A stretch of DNA of 64,000 nucleotides, taken from positions 558,001 through 622,000 of the forward strand of contig NZ_CP114904.1 in the NCBI RefSeq assembly GCF_027497215.1, in the 5' to 3' direction. The stretch is from Micromonospora sp. WMMD812. Lineage in GTDB: Bacteria > Actinomycetota > Actinomycetes > Mycobacteriales > Micromonosporaceae. The position numbers were made by a program, and so were the translations under genes. Below, piece after piece: positions 22,728-31,858 of the stretch. Below the pieces are notes generated by a model. It was not told the origin of the DNA and made no database searches. It worked only from the letters and a program-made list of their open reading frames with translations. The first letter of the stretch is position 1. The number at the start of each line of letters is the position of its first letter.

Positions 22728-23408
22728 ATGGCTCACCGCGTCGGGGACGTTCTGCGTATCGCCTGCCCGTTCACGTCGACGGTCGTCACCGGCGTCAATG
22801 AGGAGTACGTCTGCGTCCGCTGGCCCTGGTGGGAGATCGACCCGGACGCGGAGGGCTCGCGCTGGAACGGCGAGGCGGCCCTGGGTCGCGCCGATTCGAG
22901 CGAGTTGTACGTGACGGACCCGCCCGCCCTCCGCCTCGCGCCCGGCGACACCTGCCGGGTCGGTATCCCGGCGCGGATCGTCCACGTCATCGAGGTCCAC
23001 CAGTACGATCCGCCGCAGGAGACGGGCTGGCTTCCCCGCCCGAGCCTGAGCCTGATCATTCTGCGCGCCGGTGAGGCTCCGGACGCGGCATCGGAGTTCC
23101 AGGGAACGGGCATCGAGCCCGGCGGCGGGGTTCCGTTCACGCTTGAACTCGTCTTCCGGCCGTACGCCTTTGTGGAGGCCGGCGACGACGTCGCCGACGC
23201 CGACGGTCGTGCCTGGAGGTTCGACGATCCATGGAGCTGGGCCGCTTACGACGGTGCGGGCGGCGTGCCGGCCTGGCCCCTGACCCTCCTGACCGGCCGA
23301 GCGGATCCGGTGGCCGTGGCGGCCGCGACCGCCACCGGATCGCACCAGGTCGAGGTCGCCCGCTGGCGCCGGGCCGCCGGCCTGCCAGACGAGGCCCAGC
23401 CTCGCTGA
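22728..23408 (+). CDS. Protein of unknown function
   Basis: A 226-residue soluble protein I do not recognise. It is rich in Trp, Pro and acidic residues (CVRWPWWEIDPDAEG, FDDPWSWAAYDG), has no signal peptide or membrane segment, and ends with an Ala-rich helix and basic residues. Codon usage matches its neighbours, with strong third-position GC, so it is very likely expressed. Its ATG lies behind a TAACTT box. Neither neighbour (YceI upstream, LysR downstream) suggests a role. Confidence 0.65.
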   Translation: MAHRVGDVLRIACPFTSTVVTGVNEEYVCVRWPWWEIDPDAEGSRWNGEAALGRADSSELYVTDPPALRLAPGDTCRVGIPARIVHVIEVHQYDPPQETGWLPRPSLSLIILRAGEAPDAASEFQGTGIEPGGGVPFTLELVFRPYAFVEAGDDVADADGRAWRFDDPWSWAAYDGAGGVPAWPLTLLTGRADPVAVAAATATGSHQVEVARWRRAAGLPDEAQPR

Positions 23409-23673
23409 GCGGCCACGGCAAGGTTGGATGCGGCGACGGTGGTGGTCTCGGGCGTCAAGGGTGACACCGGCGCGAGCGCACCTCAACGTCGCTCGTGGCG
23501 GTCAGCCTGATGGCCGCCGACGGGACGAGTCGGGCGACGGCGCGGACCGGGGCGGCGCGGGGTCGCTGACGTGAACTGACAGTGGCGGTACGGCGGCGCA
23601 GCGGGAATGATCGAGGGACAACGCGAGGACGGCCAGATCACTCGATCGGAAGCGGGAAAGTGGGTCGACGCCG

Positions 23674-24630
23674 ATGACCCCGACGCAGCTGCGTGCCTAC
23701 GTCACCGTCGTCCGGCTGGGGTCGGTCAAGCAGGCCGCGGCGGAGCTGGAGGTCTCCGAGTCGGCGGTGTCGTTGCTCATCGGACAGTTGCGCAAGGAGT
23801 TCGGGGACCCGCTGTTCTCCCGCACGGCGGCGGGGCTCGCCTTCACGCCGGGCGGGTTGCGGCTGGCCAGTCGCGCGGCCGAGCTGCTGGGCCTGCAGGA
23901 CCGGACGGTGCTGGAGGTGAGCGCGGCGGGACGCGGCCGTCGACTGTTGCGGGTCGCCGCGTCCAGCCTGTTCGCCGAGTTCGCCGCGCCGGGGCTGATC
24001 GAGCTGTTCGCCAAGCGCGCCGCCGACCTCGATGTCGAGCTGAGCGTGTGCAACCCCGGATCGTTCGAGACGCTCCTGCTGACCCGGGCGGCGGACATCG
24101 CGATCGGGCCACAGCCGCCGGTCGTCGACCCGGCGATCGGCTGTCGGCCGGTGATGAACTACCGGCTCGTGGTCGTGGTCGGTCCGGAGCATCCGCTGGC
24201 CGGTGTGCCGGCGTCGGCGGGCCAGCTACGGGACCAGACGTGGCTGCTCGGGCCGTCGGCGGCCGCCGACCTGGGCGCGATTCCGACGATGCTGCGCCGG
24301 CTCGCCGTGCCCGAGGAGCGACAACAGATCTTCCAGAGCCACGCGGCGGCGCTGGGGGAGGCGAAGCGGGGCAAGGGCGTCGCCGCGGCGCTGTCGTTCA
24401 CCGTCGCGCCGGACATCCGCAAGGGTCATCTCCTGGCGCTGGCCGGGCCGCACGCGACCATTGAGGCCGTCTGGCATTCGCTGGCGCTCACCAACCCGGG
24501 CGCGCCGTCGGCCGCGGCCGAGCTGTCCCGGTTCGCGTCGACGCCCCGGGCGATCCAGGCGATGATGCGCGGCGTGGGTGTGCGCGTGAATCACTTCAGG
24601 CCGTCGGTGCACGTGACGTTGTGGAGTTGA
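23674..24630 (+). CDS. LysR-family transcriptional regulator next to the cox cluster
   Basis: Regulator of 318 residues. The N-terminal winged helix (TPTQLRAYVTVVRLGSVKQAAAELEVSE is the span at residues 2-29) is followed by a substrate-binding fold that senses a co-inducer. Its 3' end overlaps that of coxE on the other strand by 40 bp, so it is convergent with the CO dehydrogenase operon. LysR regulators are frequent beside cox and cbb genes, so control of the cox promoter is plausible but not shown. The upstream 265 bp (23409-23673) hold no gene or clear promoter. Confidence 0.9.
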   Translation: MTPTQLRAYVTVVRLGSVKQAAAELEVSESAVSLLIGQLRKEFGDPLFSRTAAGLAFTPGGLRLASRAAELLGLQDRTVLEVSAAGRGRRLLRVAASSLFAEFAAPGLIELFAKRAADLDVELSVCNPGSFETLLLTRAADIAIGPQPPVVDPAIGCRPVMNYRLVVVVGPEHPLAGVPASAGQLRDQTWLLGPSAAADLGAIPTMLRRLAVPEERQQIFQSHAAALGEAKRGKGVAAALSFTVAPDIRKGHLLALAGPHATIEAVWHSLALTNPGAPSAAAELSRFASTPRAIQAMMRGVGVRVNHFRPSVHVTLWS

Positions 24631-25790
24631 CGGGCGGCGTCGAGCAGGTCGCGGAACGTCCCGGCCGGCAGCATCACATCGCAGTAGGGCAGCGCGGCGG
24701 CCATGCCCGCCACCCGAGGGGCGAAGCCGGGCGCGCCGGCCCGCGGATTCAACCACACGATCCGGTACGCGCGGCGGCGCAGCCGCGCCATCACGGCGGC
24801 GAGTTCGCCGGGCGGGTCGCTGTCCCAGCCGTCCGAGCCGATCACCACCACCGCCCCGCGGACGGCGTCGCCATGATGGGAGGCGAGCAGCGCGCGGAGG
24901 TTCGTGGCGATGCGGGTGCCGCCGAACCGGTCGGGCACGGCCGCGCTGGCCTGCGCGATCGCCGCGGTCGCCGAGGCGTGTCGCAGCGCGATCGTGAGCC
25001 GGGTCAGCGTCGTCGCGAACGCGAACACCTCCGCGTCGGTCACCACCGCGAACGCCCGCAGCAGGTGCAGGTATGCGGTGGCCTGCGCCCGCATCGACTC
25101 GCTGACGTCGCAGAGCAGCACCACCCGGCGGGGTCGCCGTACCGGCCGCTCGCGGACGACCTCGACGGGCTCCCACGCGGTGCGCCGGGCCCGGGCGATC
25201 GTCGGCCGCAGCGCGACCCGCCGTCCGGCCGGGCCCATGGTGTGCCGCCGGGTGCGTCGCGTCGGCCAACGGGCGACGGCCGCGCGGAGGGCGTCGCCGA
25301 GCAGGTCGACCTGCGCGCTCTCGAGTTCCTCGAAAGGCCGGTCGGCGAGCCCGGCGAGGGCGGCCGGCCGGCGTTCGGGCAGCCGCAGGTCGGCCTCGGA
25401 CCCTGCTGTCTCGGCGACGGCCGCTGGCAGCGTCGCCCAGGGCAGCCCGCCCCCGGGGCCCGTGGTGTCGGTGTCCGCCGGGACGGGCAGGTGCACGTCG
25501 TCGCGGGCGCCCGGCGGGCTCGCGGAGCGGGTCAGCGGCAGCGGCGGCGCGTCGGCGAAGACGGCGGCGAACACGCGGTCGAACGCGGCGAGATGGGTGT
25601 GCTGGCGCACCAGGCTGATCCGGGCGGTCCAGTAGAGGGTGGACATCCGCACGGGTGGGCTGACGGCGAGGGCCCGGACGAAGATGTCGACGTCAGTGAG
25701 CCCGGCGGGGACACCGGCGTGCCGCAGCCGGTCGGCGAGGGCCACGGCGAACGCCGCCCGATCGACGCCGCGCAGCAGGGTGGGGCTCAC
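24591..25790 (-). CDS. coxE: CoxE-like vWA-domain protein
   Basis: 399-residue member of the CoxE/vWA family. With the MoxR ATPase CoxD it is needed to mature the CuSMo active site of form I CO dehydrogenase. The C-terminal vWA domain holds the metal-ion site D-x-S-x-S in LLCDVSESM, the later GGTRIATN threonine and the aspartate of IGSDGWDSD. The GTG at 25790 overlaps the coxG stop by 4 nt. The N-terminal half (about 1-180) is the usual variable helical region. Confidence 0.9.
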   Translation of the reverse strand: MSPTLLRGVDRAAFAVALADRLRHAGVPAGLTDVDIFVRALAVSPPVRMSTLYWTARISLVRQHTHLAAFDRVFAAVFADAPPLPLTRSASPPGARDDVHLPVPADTDTTGPGGGLPWATLPAAVAETAGSEADLRLPERRPAALAGLADRPFEELESAQVDLLGDALRAAVARWPTRRTRRHTMGPAGRRVALRPTIARARRTAWEPVEVVRERPVRRPRRVVLLCDVSESMRAQATAYLHLLRAFAVVTDAEVFAFATTLTRLTIALRHASATAAIAQASAAVPDRFGGTRIATNLRALLASHHGDAVRGAVVVIGSDGWDSDPPGELAAVMARLRRRAYRIVWLNPRAGAPGFAPRVAGMAAALPYCDVMLPAGTFRDLLDAARQLHNVTCTDGLK

Positions 25791-26599
25791 CCGCGGGTGG
25801 CCAGCCACGCGATCACCGCGCCGACCGCGAGCAGGCCGACGAGCACCGGGACGACGCGTTTGGTGATCGAGCCGCCGGCGACGCTGAGCAGGTCGAGCGC
25901 TTCCGGCTCGGCGGCGGGCTCGACGCGGGTGGTGGTGGAGGGTCTCGTGGGCGCCGACCCGACTGCGGCGGTGGCGGGAACGGCGGCGCCGGCCGCGTTC
26001 GCGGAGCCTTCGGCGCCGGGCGTGGTCGTGGTGGCTGCGGCGCCGGGCGTGGTCGTGGTCGCTGCGGCGCCGGGCGCGGCCGTGGCGGCGGCGTCGGGTT
26101 CGGGCCGCGCGGCGGACGTGCCGGAGGTGCCCGCCGGCGCGCTGGTTTCCGTCTCCTCGGCCGCCAGCTTGGCCTCGAGGTTGGCCACGAACTGCGCGAG
26201 CAGCTTGCCCGACACCTCCTTGATCATGCCGCTGCCGAACTGGGCCAGCCGTCCCGAGATCCGCAGGTCGGTGTCCACGCTGACCAGCGTCCGGTCGCCG
26301 TCGGGCCGCAGCGCGGCCGTGACCAGTGCGGCCGCGTTGCCCGCCGACCTGGCGTCGCGGCCCTTCGCGTCGATCACTCCGCGATACCGCGCGGCGTCCT
26401 TCTCGACGAACTGCGCGGTGCCCGCGAACTCGGAGAGGACCGGCCCGACCTTGACCCTCACCCTGCCCCGGTAGACGTCGCCGTCGACGCCGGTCAGCTG
26501 GGCGCCGGGCAGACACGGCGCGATCCCCTCGAGGTCGGTGAGGACGGCCCAGGCCCGCTCGATGGGGGTGTTGACCGCGAACTCGTTGGTGATCTTCAT
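25787..26599 (-). CDS. coxG: CoxG-like SRPBCC protein with membrane anchor
   Basis: 270-residue CoxG homologue. CoxG proteins help attach CO dehydrogenase to the membrane and link it to quinone. Residues 1-150 form the SRPBCC/CoxG domain (MKITNEFAVNTPIERAW, CLPGAQLTG, SGKLLAQFVANLEAKL). An Ala/Thr/Pro-rich linker of about 85 residues follows, with a 9-residue repeat, and one C-terminal transmembrane helix (VVPVLVGLLAVGAVIAWLA). The ATG overlaps the stop of the moxR-type gene (ATGA). The linker and helix fit a tethering role. Confidence 0.88.
   Translation of the reverse strand: MKITNEFAVNTPIERAWAVLTDLEGIAPCLPGAQLTGVDGDVYRGRVRVKVGPVLSEFAGTAQFVEKDAARYRGVIDAKGRDARSAGNAAALVTAALRPDGDRTLVSVDTDLRISGRLAQFGSGMIKEVSGKLLAQFVANLEAKLAAEETETSAPAGTSGTSAARPEPDAAATAAPGAAATTTTPGAAATTTTPGAEGSANAAGAAVPATAAVGSAPTRPSTTTRVEPAAEPEALDLLSVAGGSITKRVVPVLVGLLAVGAVIAWLATRG
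26012..26076. repeat. 27-bp tandem repeat inside coxG (2.4 copies)
   Basis: Two nearly identical 27-bp units (one mismatch) plus a partial third encode the linker repeat with core TTTTPGAAA. The unit length is a multiple of three, so copy change would alter the linker length but keep the frame. Confidence 0.8.
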
Positions 26600-27465
26600 G
26601 CGCGGCTCTCCTGGTAGGCGCCGAGCGCGGCGGCGACGGCGGCGCGGTCGTCGGGGGTCTTGGCGATGGTGCCGATGGTCGAGACGACGTCGCCGGCGGC
26701 GAGGTCGGCGGCGCCGAGCACGGACAGCGCGGCGACCCAGTCGATGGCCTCGGCCATGCCGGGCGCCTTGTCCAGGTCCAGGTCGCGTACCCCGCCGATG
26801 AACTCGGTCGCCGCGCGGATCAGCGGCCGCGTCGCGCCAGGCACGGCCCGGCGGACGATCTCGGCGGCCCGGCCCGGCTCCGGGAAGTCGATCCAGTGGT
26901 ACAGGCAGCGGCGGCGCAGCGCGTCGTGCAGGTCGCGGCTGCGGTTGGAGGTGAGCACCACGACCGGCGGTGTGCGTGCGGTGAACGTGCCGAGTTCGGG
27001 GATCGTGATCCCGGCCTCGCCGAGGAACTCGAACAGCAGCGCCTCGAACTCGTCGTCGGCGCGGTCGATCTCGTCGATCAGCAACACCGGCGGGACGGGC
27101 CCCGCGTGGCGTACGGCCCGCAGGATCGGCCGTTCCTGAAGGAACTCCGTGCTGAACAGGTCGGCGTCGGTCAGTGGCGTCCGCTGCGCCTCGGCGAGCC
27201 GGATCGCGAGCAGTTGCCGCTGGTAGTTCCACTCGTAGAGCGCCTCGCCGGCGGTCAGGCCCTCGTAGCACTGCAGCCGGATCAGCGTCGTGTCCAGCGC
27301 CCGGGCCAAGGCCTTCGCCGCTGCGGTCTTGCCGACGCCGGGCTCGCCCTCGAGCAGCAGCGGCTTGCCGAGCCGCAGCGCCAGGAAGATGGCCATCGCC
27401 ATGCCGTCGTCGGCGAGGTAGTCGACGGCGTCGAGCCGGTGCCGCACGGCCACGGGATCCTTCAC
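26596..27465 (-). CDS. coxD: MoxR/CoxD-type AAA+ ATPase
   Basis: 289-residue AAA+ ATPase. In CO oxidisers, CoxD unfolds apo-CoxL to allow insertion of sulfur and copper. Walker A GEPGVGKTAAAKAL, Walker B VLLIDEIDRADDEFE and sensor region VVVLTSNRSRDLHDALRRRC are intact. The GTG at 27465 overlaps the stop of the mobA-like gene by 4 nt. The frame continues far upstream, but the MoxR fold starts at this codon. Together with coxE and coxG it forms the maturation part of the cluster. Confidence 0.92.
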   Translation of the reverse strand: MKDPVAVRHRLDAVDYLADDGMAMAIFLALRLGKPLLLEGEPGVGKTAAAKALARALDTTLIRLQCYEGLTAGEALYEWNYQRQLLAIRLAEAQRTPLTDADLFSTEFLQERPILRAVRHAGPVPPVLLIDEIDRADDEFEALLFEFLGEAGITIPELGTFTARTPPVVVLTSNRSRDLHDALRRRCLYHWIDFPEPGRAAEIVRRAVPGATRPLIRAATEFIGGVRDLDLDKAPGMAEAIDWVAALSVLGAADLAAGDVVSTIGTIAKTPDDRAAVAAALGAYQESRA

Positions 27466-28040
27466 CGCGCATCGCCCGCCAACAGCCGCTCGTAGTCCGC
27501 GCGGGTGTCGACGTCGATCGGCACCGGCCCGTCCGCGGGCACCTCGGTCACCGGGTGGCGGCCGGAGTGCAGCAGCTTCCAGACGGCCTTGTCGCCGTGC
27601 AGGTCGCGCAGCTCGGGCAGGACCTCGCGGGCGAACCAGAACGGATGGCCCAGCCCGTCGGCGTACCGGCACACGGCGAGCGGGGTGGTCGCGGAGGAGA
27701 CGCGTCGTACGTCGGCGGCGCGCACGCCGGGCTGGTCGCCGAGGAGGAGGACCAGGCCGTCGGCCCGCGGGTCCACGACCTGCACGGCGGTGCTGATCGA
27801 CGATCCGCAGCCGGTGCTGAACTCCGTGTTCTCGACGACCTGCACGCCGGTGAGGTCCACCCGATCGCGGATCGGGCCCGCCGCGCCGCCCAGTGTCACG
27901 AGCAGTTGGTCGAAGTCGCACGAGCGGGCCAGGTCCAGAGTGGCGTCGAGCAGGGTCCGGCCGCGGTAGGGGAGCAGCTGCTTGGCCTCGCCGAGGCGCA
28001 CGGACGCGCCCGCGGCGAGCACCAGGCCGGCGACGAACAC
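27462..28040 (-). CDS. MobA-like molybdenum cofactor nucleotidyltransferase
   Basis: 192-residue NTP-transferase that would add CMP to molybdopterin to make MCD, the cofactor form used by CO dehydrogenase. The nucleotide-binding motif LVLAAGASVRLGEAKQLL is at the start, the metal-site motif is LLLGDQPGV, and HPFWFAREV is the usual MocA/MobA segment. The GTG at 28040 lies 2 nt after the stop of the XdhC-YHS gene. CTP rather than GTP use is inferred from the cluster. Confidence 0.85.
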   Translation of the reverse strand: MFVAGLVLAAGASVRLGEAKQLLPYRGRTLLDATLDLARSCDFDQLLVTLGGAAGPIRDRVDLTGVQVVENTEFSTGCGSSISTAVQVVDPRADGLVLLLGDQPGVRAADVRRVSSATTPLAVCRYADGLGHPFWFAREVLPELRDLHGDKAVWKLLHSGRHPVTEVPADGPVPIDVDTRADYERLLAGDAR

Positions 28041-28042
28041 GG

Positions 28043-28909
28043 CTACGCCGCCGTGAAGCTGGCGAGGCAGCCGGCGCAGCAGAACCAGTGGTCCTGCCCG
28101 TCGACGCGCGCGTGGGGCGTCTCCGGGCCGACCAGCACGGTCATCCCGCACACCGGGTCGAGCACCTGCGGCGGCCGTGCCGCCGGTGCGACGGGGGAGG
28201 GGGCCAGCGCGTCCACCCTGATCGCCCGCACCACCTCCGCCATGATCGACAGGGCGATCTCCTGTGGCGAGCGGGCGCCGATCTCAAGTCCGGCCGGCGT
28301 GTGGACGCGGGCGCGTTCGGCGTCGGTCAGCGTCAGCTCGTCGAGCAGGGCCGCCCCGCGGGTGCGGCTGGCGACCAGGGCGATGAACCCCACGTCGGCG
28401 TCCAGCGCGGCCCGTACCGCCGTGTCGTCGCCCTTGCCGAGCCCGGCTACCACGACCGCGGTGGCGCCCGCGTAGTCGCCGGGATCGGCGACCTCGAAGT
28501 CGAGGAACGCGGCGAGGGTGGCGACCGCGGCGCTGATCGGCGTGCTGCCGGCCAGCCCCAGCACCGGCGTGGGCAGCACCGGGCGTAGGAAGATCTCGAT
28601 CGCGCCGCCCGAGTGGCACGGGTTGACCACGACCCGCGCGCCCGGGGTCTCGGGAAACGTGGCGGTGCCGTCGGGCAGCACCCGCAGCAGCAGCGTCGTG
28701 CCGTCGCGCAGCGTGTCGAGCGCGGCCGCCCGCACCGAACTCTCGGCGCACACCCCGCCGACGAATCCCTCGATCGAGCCGTCCGGGAGGATCACCGCGT
28801 CGTCGCCCGGCCGCGCCGACGTCGGATCCTGGGCGCGGACCACGGTGGCGTGCACGAACGGCGCACGCGCGCGGGTCAGCTCCCGGGCGCGTTCGGCGAT
28901 GGTCGTCAT
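28043..28909 (-). CDS. XdhC/CoxI-family protein with C-terminal YHS domain
   Basis: 288-residue protein of the family that binds molybdenum cofactor and protects or sulfurates it before insertion into the large subunit. The N-terminal XdhC domain has GSIEGFVGGVCAESSVRA. A second Rossmann-like XdhC_C domain lies at about 115-215, ending with PAGLEIGARSPQEIALSI. The last 45 residues are a YHS-type metal-binding unit (DPVCGMTV, then FCCAGCLASF). That addition could bind copper or another thiophilic metal, which would be relevant to a CuSMo enzyme. It starts 11 nt after coxL. Confidence 0.88.
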   Translation of the reverse strand: MTTIAERARELTRARAPFVHATVVRAQDPTSARPGDDAVILPDGSIEGFVGGVCAESSVRAAALDTLRDGTTLLLRVLPDGTATFPETPGARVVVNPCHSGGAIEIFLRPVLPTPVLGLAGSTPISAAVATLAAFLDFEVADPGDYAGATAVVVAGLGKGDDTAVRAALDADVGFIALVASRTRGAALLDELTLTDAERARVHTPAGLEIGARSPQEIALSIMAEVVRAIRVDALAPSPVAPAARPPQVLDPVCGMTVLVGPETPHARVDGQDHWFCCAGCLASFTAA

Positions 28910-28920
28910 GGCCGCCCCGC

Positions 28921-31311
28921 TCAGACCGGCGGCCGGGCCTGGCCGCGCATGGCGTCCCAGACCCGCGACGGCGTCAGCGGCATGTCGGCGTGCCGTACGC
29001 CGAAGGGTTTGAGGGCGTCCACGACGGCGTTGACGATCGCCGGCGGCGAACCGACGGTGGCCGACTCACCCACGCCCTTCGCACCGATGGGATGGTGCGG
29101 CGACGGGGTGACGGTGAAGCCGGTCTCCCAGTCGGGCACCTCCAGCGACGTCGGGAGCAGGTAGTCCATCAGCGACGCGCCGAGGCAGTTGCCGTCCTCG
29201 TCGAAGGCGATCATCTCCATCAGCGCCATGCCGACCCCGTCGGTCAGCCCGCCGTGCACCTGCCCCTCGATGATCATCGGGTTGATCCGGGTGCCGCAGT
29301 CGTCGACCGCGATGAACCGCCGTACCTTCACCTGTGCGGTGCCGGGATCGACGTCCACCACGCAGATGTACGCGCCGTGCGGGTAGGTCAGGTTCGACGG
29401 GTTGTAGCAGATCTGCGCCTCGAGCCCACCCTCGACGCCCTCGGGCAGGTCGCCGGCGCCGTGCGCCCGCAGGGCGATGTCCTGGATCGTGACGGACTTG
29501 CCCGGGTCGCCCTTGACGTGGAACGCGCCCTTCTCCCAGTCCAGGTCGGCGACCGACACCTCGAGCATGCCCGAGGCGATGATCCGGGCCTTGTCGCGGA
29601 CCTTGCGGGCGACCAGCGCCGCCGCCGCACCGGACACGGGCGTCGAGCGGCTGCCGTAGGTGCCGAGGCCGAACGGGGTGTTGTCGGTGTCGCCGTGCAC
29701 CACGTCGATGTCGGCCGGCGGGATCCCGATCTCCTCGGCGACGATTTGCGCGAACGTCGTCTCGTGCCCCTGCCCCTGGGACTGCACGCTGAGCCGGACC
29801 ACGGCCTTGCCGGTCGGGTGCACCCGCAACTCGCATCCGTCGGCCATGCCCAGCCCGAGGATGTCCATGTTCTTGCGCGGCCCGGCGCCGACGGCCTCGG
29901 TGAAGAACGCGATGCCGATGCCCATCAACTCGCCCCGGGCCCGCTTCTCCTCCTGCTCACGCCGCAGATCGTCGTAGCCGGCCATCTCCATCGCCAGCCG
30001 CATGGTGGGCTCGTAGTCACCGGAGTCGTACACCCAGCCGGTCTTCGTCGTGTACGGGAACTGCTCCGGCCGTATGAAGTTCTTCAACCGCAGCTCGGCC
30101 GGGTCCATGCCCAGCTCGTCGGCGAGGCAGTCGACGATCCGCTCGACCAGGTAGACCGCCTCGGTGATCCGGAACGAGCAGGCGTAGGCGACGCCACCCG
30201 GGGCCTTGTTCGTGTAGACCGCGGTCATCCTGCAGTAGGCGGCCTCGATGTCGTAGCTGCCGGTGAACACGCCGAAGAAGCCGGCCGGGTACTTCACCGG
30301 CGCGGCGGTGCCGTTGAACGCGCCATGGTCGGCGAGGACGTTGGTGCGGATGGCCAGGATCCGGCCGTCCCGCGTCGCCGCGATCTCGCCGCGCATGATG
30401 TAGTCGCGCGCGAAGCCGGTGCTGATCAGGTTCTCCGACCGGTCCTCCATCCACTTCACCGGCTTGCCCGTGACGATCGAGGCGACGATCGCGCACACGT
30501 AACCGGGATAGATCGGCACCTTGTTGCCGAACCCGCCGCCGATGTCCGGTGAGATCACCTGGATCTTGTGTTCGGGGAGGCCCGCGACGATGGCGTAGAG
30601 GGTGCGGTGCGCGTGCGGCGCCTGGGTGGTGGACCAGAGCCGCAGCTTGCCCTCGACGGCGTCGAAGTCGGCCACCGCCCCGCACGTCTCCAACGGCGCC
30701 GGGTGCACCCGCGGATACACGAGGTCCTGGCTGACCACCACGTCGGCGCGCGCGAACACCGCCGCGGTCGCCGCCTCGTCGCCGGTCTCCCAGTCGAAGC
30801 AGTGGTTGTTCGTCTTGCCCTCGAGGTCGTCGCGGATCAGCGGCGCGTCCGGCTCCAGCGCACGGCGGGCGTCGATGACCGGGTCGAGGATGTCGTACTC
30901 GACGTCGATCAGCTCCAGCGCGTCCCGTGCCGCGTACCGGTCCTCGGCGACGACGAACGCCACCTCCTGGCCCTGGAAACGCACCTTGTCGGTGGCGAGC
31001 ACCGCCTGCACGTCGTTGGAGAGGGTCGGCATCCAGGCCAGGCCCTGCTGCGCGAGCATCGCGCCGGTCACCACCGCCTTCACCCCCGGGGAGGCCTCGG
31101 CGGCGCTCGTGTCGATGCCGACGATCCGCGCGTGCGCGACCGGCGCCCGCAGGATGGCCAGGTGCAGCATGCCCGGCAGCTGGATGTCGTCGACGTACCG
31201 GCCGCGGCCCCGAAGGAACCGCGGGTCCTCCTTGCGGAGCATCCGGCCGTGCCCGACCGGCTTCTGGTCGTTGTCGTGGAAGGTGTCCACGCGCTCGTGC
31301 ACGGTCGTCAT
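28921..31311 (-). CDS. coxL: Form I aerobic carbon monoxide dehydrogenase large subunit
   Basis: Molybdenum hydroxylase large subunit that oxidises CO to CO2. The 796-residue length fits CoxL. The diagnostic form I loop A-Y-x-C-S-F-R is present as AYACSFR with C378 as the ligand that bridges copper to the Mo site; form II enzymes carry AYRGAGR instead. The cofactor loop GGGFGNK and the catalytic glutamate E749 in GAKGVGES are intact. The ATG overlaps coxS by 4 nt. The M-S-L order and the maturation genes behind it are those of true CO oxidisers. Confidence 0.96.
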   Translation of the reverse strand: MTTVHERVDTFHDNDQKPVGHGRMLRKEDPRFLRGRGRYVDDIQLPGMLHLAILRAPVAHARIVGIDTSAAEASPGVKAVVTGAMLAQQGLAWMPTLSNDVQAVLATDKVRFQGQEVAFVVAEDRYAARDALELIDVEYDILDPVIDARRALEPDAPLIRDDLEGKTNNHCFDWETGDEAATAAVFARADVVVSQDLVYPRVHPAPLETCGAVADFDAVEGKLRLWSTTQAPHAHRTLYAIVAGLPEHKIQVISPDIGGGFGNKVPIYPGYVCAIVASIVTGKPVKWMEDRSENLISTGFARDYIMRGEIAATRDGRILAIRTNVLADHGAFNGTAAPVKYPAGFFGVFTGSYDIEAAYCRMTAVYTNKAPGGVAYACSFRITEAVYLVERIVDCLADELGMDPAELRLKNFIRPEQFPYTTKTGWVYDSGDYEPTMRLAMEMAGYDDLRREQEEKRARGELMGIGIAFFTEAVGAGPRKNMDILGLGMADGCELRVHPTGKAVVRLSVQSQGQGHETTFAQIVAEEIGIPPADIDVVHGDTDNTPFGLGTYGSRSTPVSGAAAALVARKVRDKARIIASGMLEVSVADLDWEKGAFHVKGDPGKSVTIQDIALRAHGAGDLPEGVEGGLEAQICYNPSNLTYPHGAYICVVDVDPGTAQVKVRRFIAVDDCGTRINPMIIEGQVHGGLTDGVGMALMEMIAFDEDGNCLGASLMDYLLPTSLEVPDWETGFTVTPSPHHPIGAKGVGESATVGSPPAIVNAVVDALKPFGVRHADMPLTPSRVWDAMRGQARPPV

Positions 31312-31856
31312 GCGACGCTCCCCGCGGGCTGGCCGGCGTCCGCGATCTCGCCGGCGTCGTCTGATTCGGTGGTCTCGGTGACCTGCGCCGCGGCACCCGC
31401 CTCGTGCGCGGCGGCCCAGCGGACCGACCGCACGATCGTGGCGTAGCCCGTACACCGGCAGATCTGGCCCGAGATCGCCTCGCGGATCTCCGCCTCGCTC
31501 GGGTCCGGGTTCCGGTCGAGCAGCGCCCGCGCCGTCATCATCATCCCGGGGGTGCAGAAGCCGCACTGCAGCCCGTGACACTGCATGAAGCCCTGCTGGA
31601 TCGGGTCGAGCTCGGCGCCCCGGGCCAGGCCCTCCACCGTCCGCACCTCGTGGCCGCCCGCCATCGCGGCGAGCACCGTGCACGACTTCACCGGCTCGCC
31701 GTCGAGCCACACGACGCAGGTGCCGCAGTTGCTGGTGTCGCAGCCCCAGTGCGTGCCGGTCAGGCCGAGCACGTCCCGCAGGAAGTGCACCAGCAGCAGC
31801 CGACCCTCGATCTCCCGGGTGACCTCCACGTCGTTGACGGTCATCGTGACCTGCAT
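31308..31856 (-). CDS. coxS: CO dehydrogenase small iron-sulfur subunit
   Basis: 182-residue subunit carrying two [2Fe-2S] clusters that pass electrons from CoxL to the CoxM flavin. Plant-ferredoxin-type ligands are C39, C44, C47 and C59, and the second cluster uses C98, C101, C133 and C135 (QCGFC and CRC). The C-terminal tail of about 25 residues is acidic and longer than in many CoxS. It starts 2 nt after coxM and overlaps coxL. Confidence 0.95.
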   Translation of the reverse strand: MQVTMTVNDVEVTREIEGRLLLVHFLRDVLGLTGTHWGCDTSNCGTCVVWLDGEPVKSCTVLAAMAGGHEVRTVEGLARGAELDPIQQGFMQCHGLQCGFCTPGMMMTARALLDRNPDPSEAEIREAISGQICRCTGYATIVRSVRWAAAHEAGAAAQVTETTESDDAGEIADAGQPAGSVA

Positions 31857-31858
31857 GC

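Noticed and set aside
24591..26516. 641-codon frame joining coxE to sequence opposite coxG
   Set aside because: The GTG at 25790 starts the CoxE fold and overlaps the coxG stop; the upstream part is an out-of-frame shadow of coxG.
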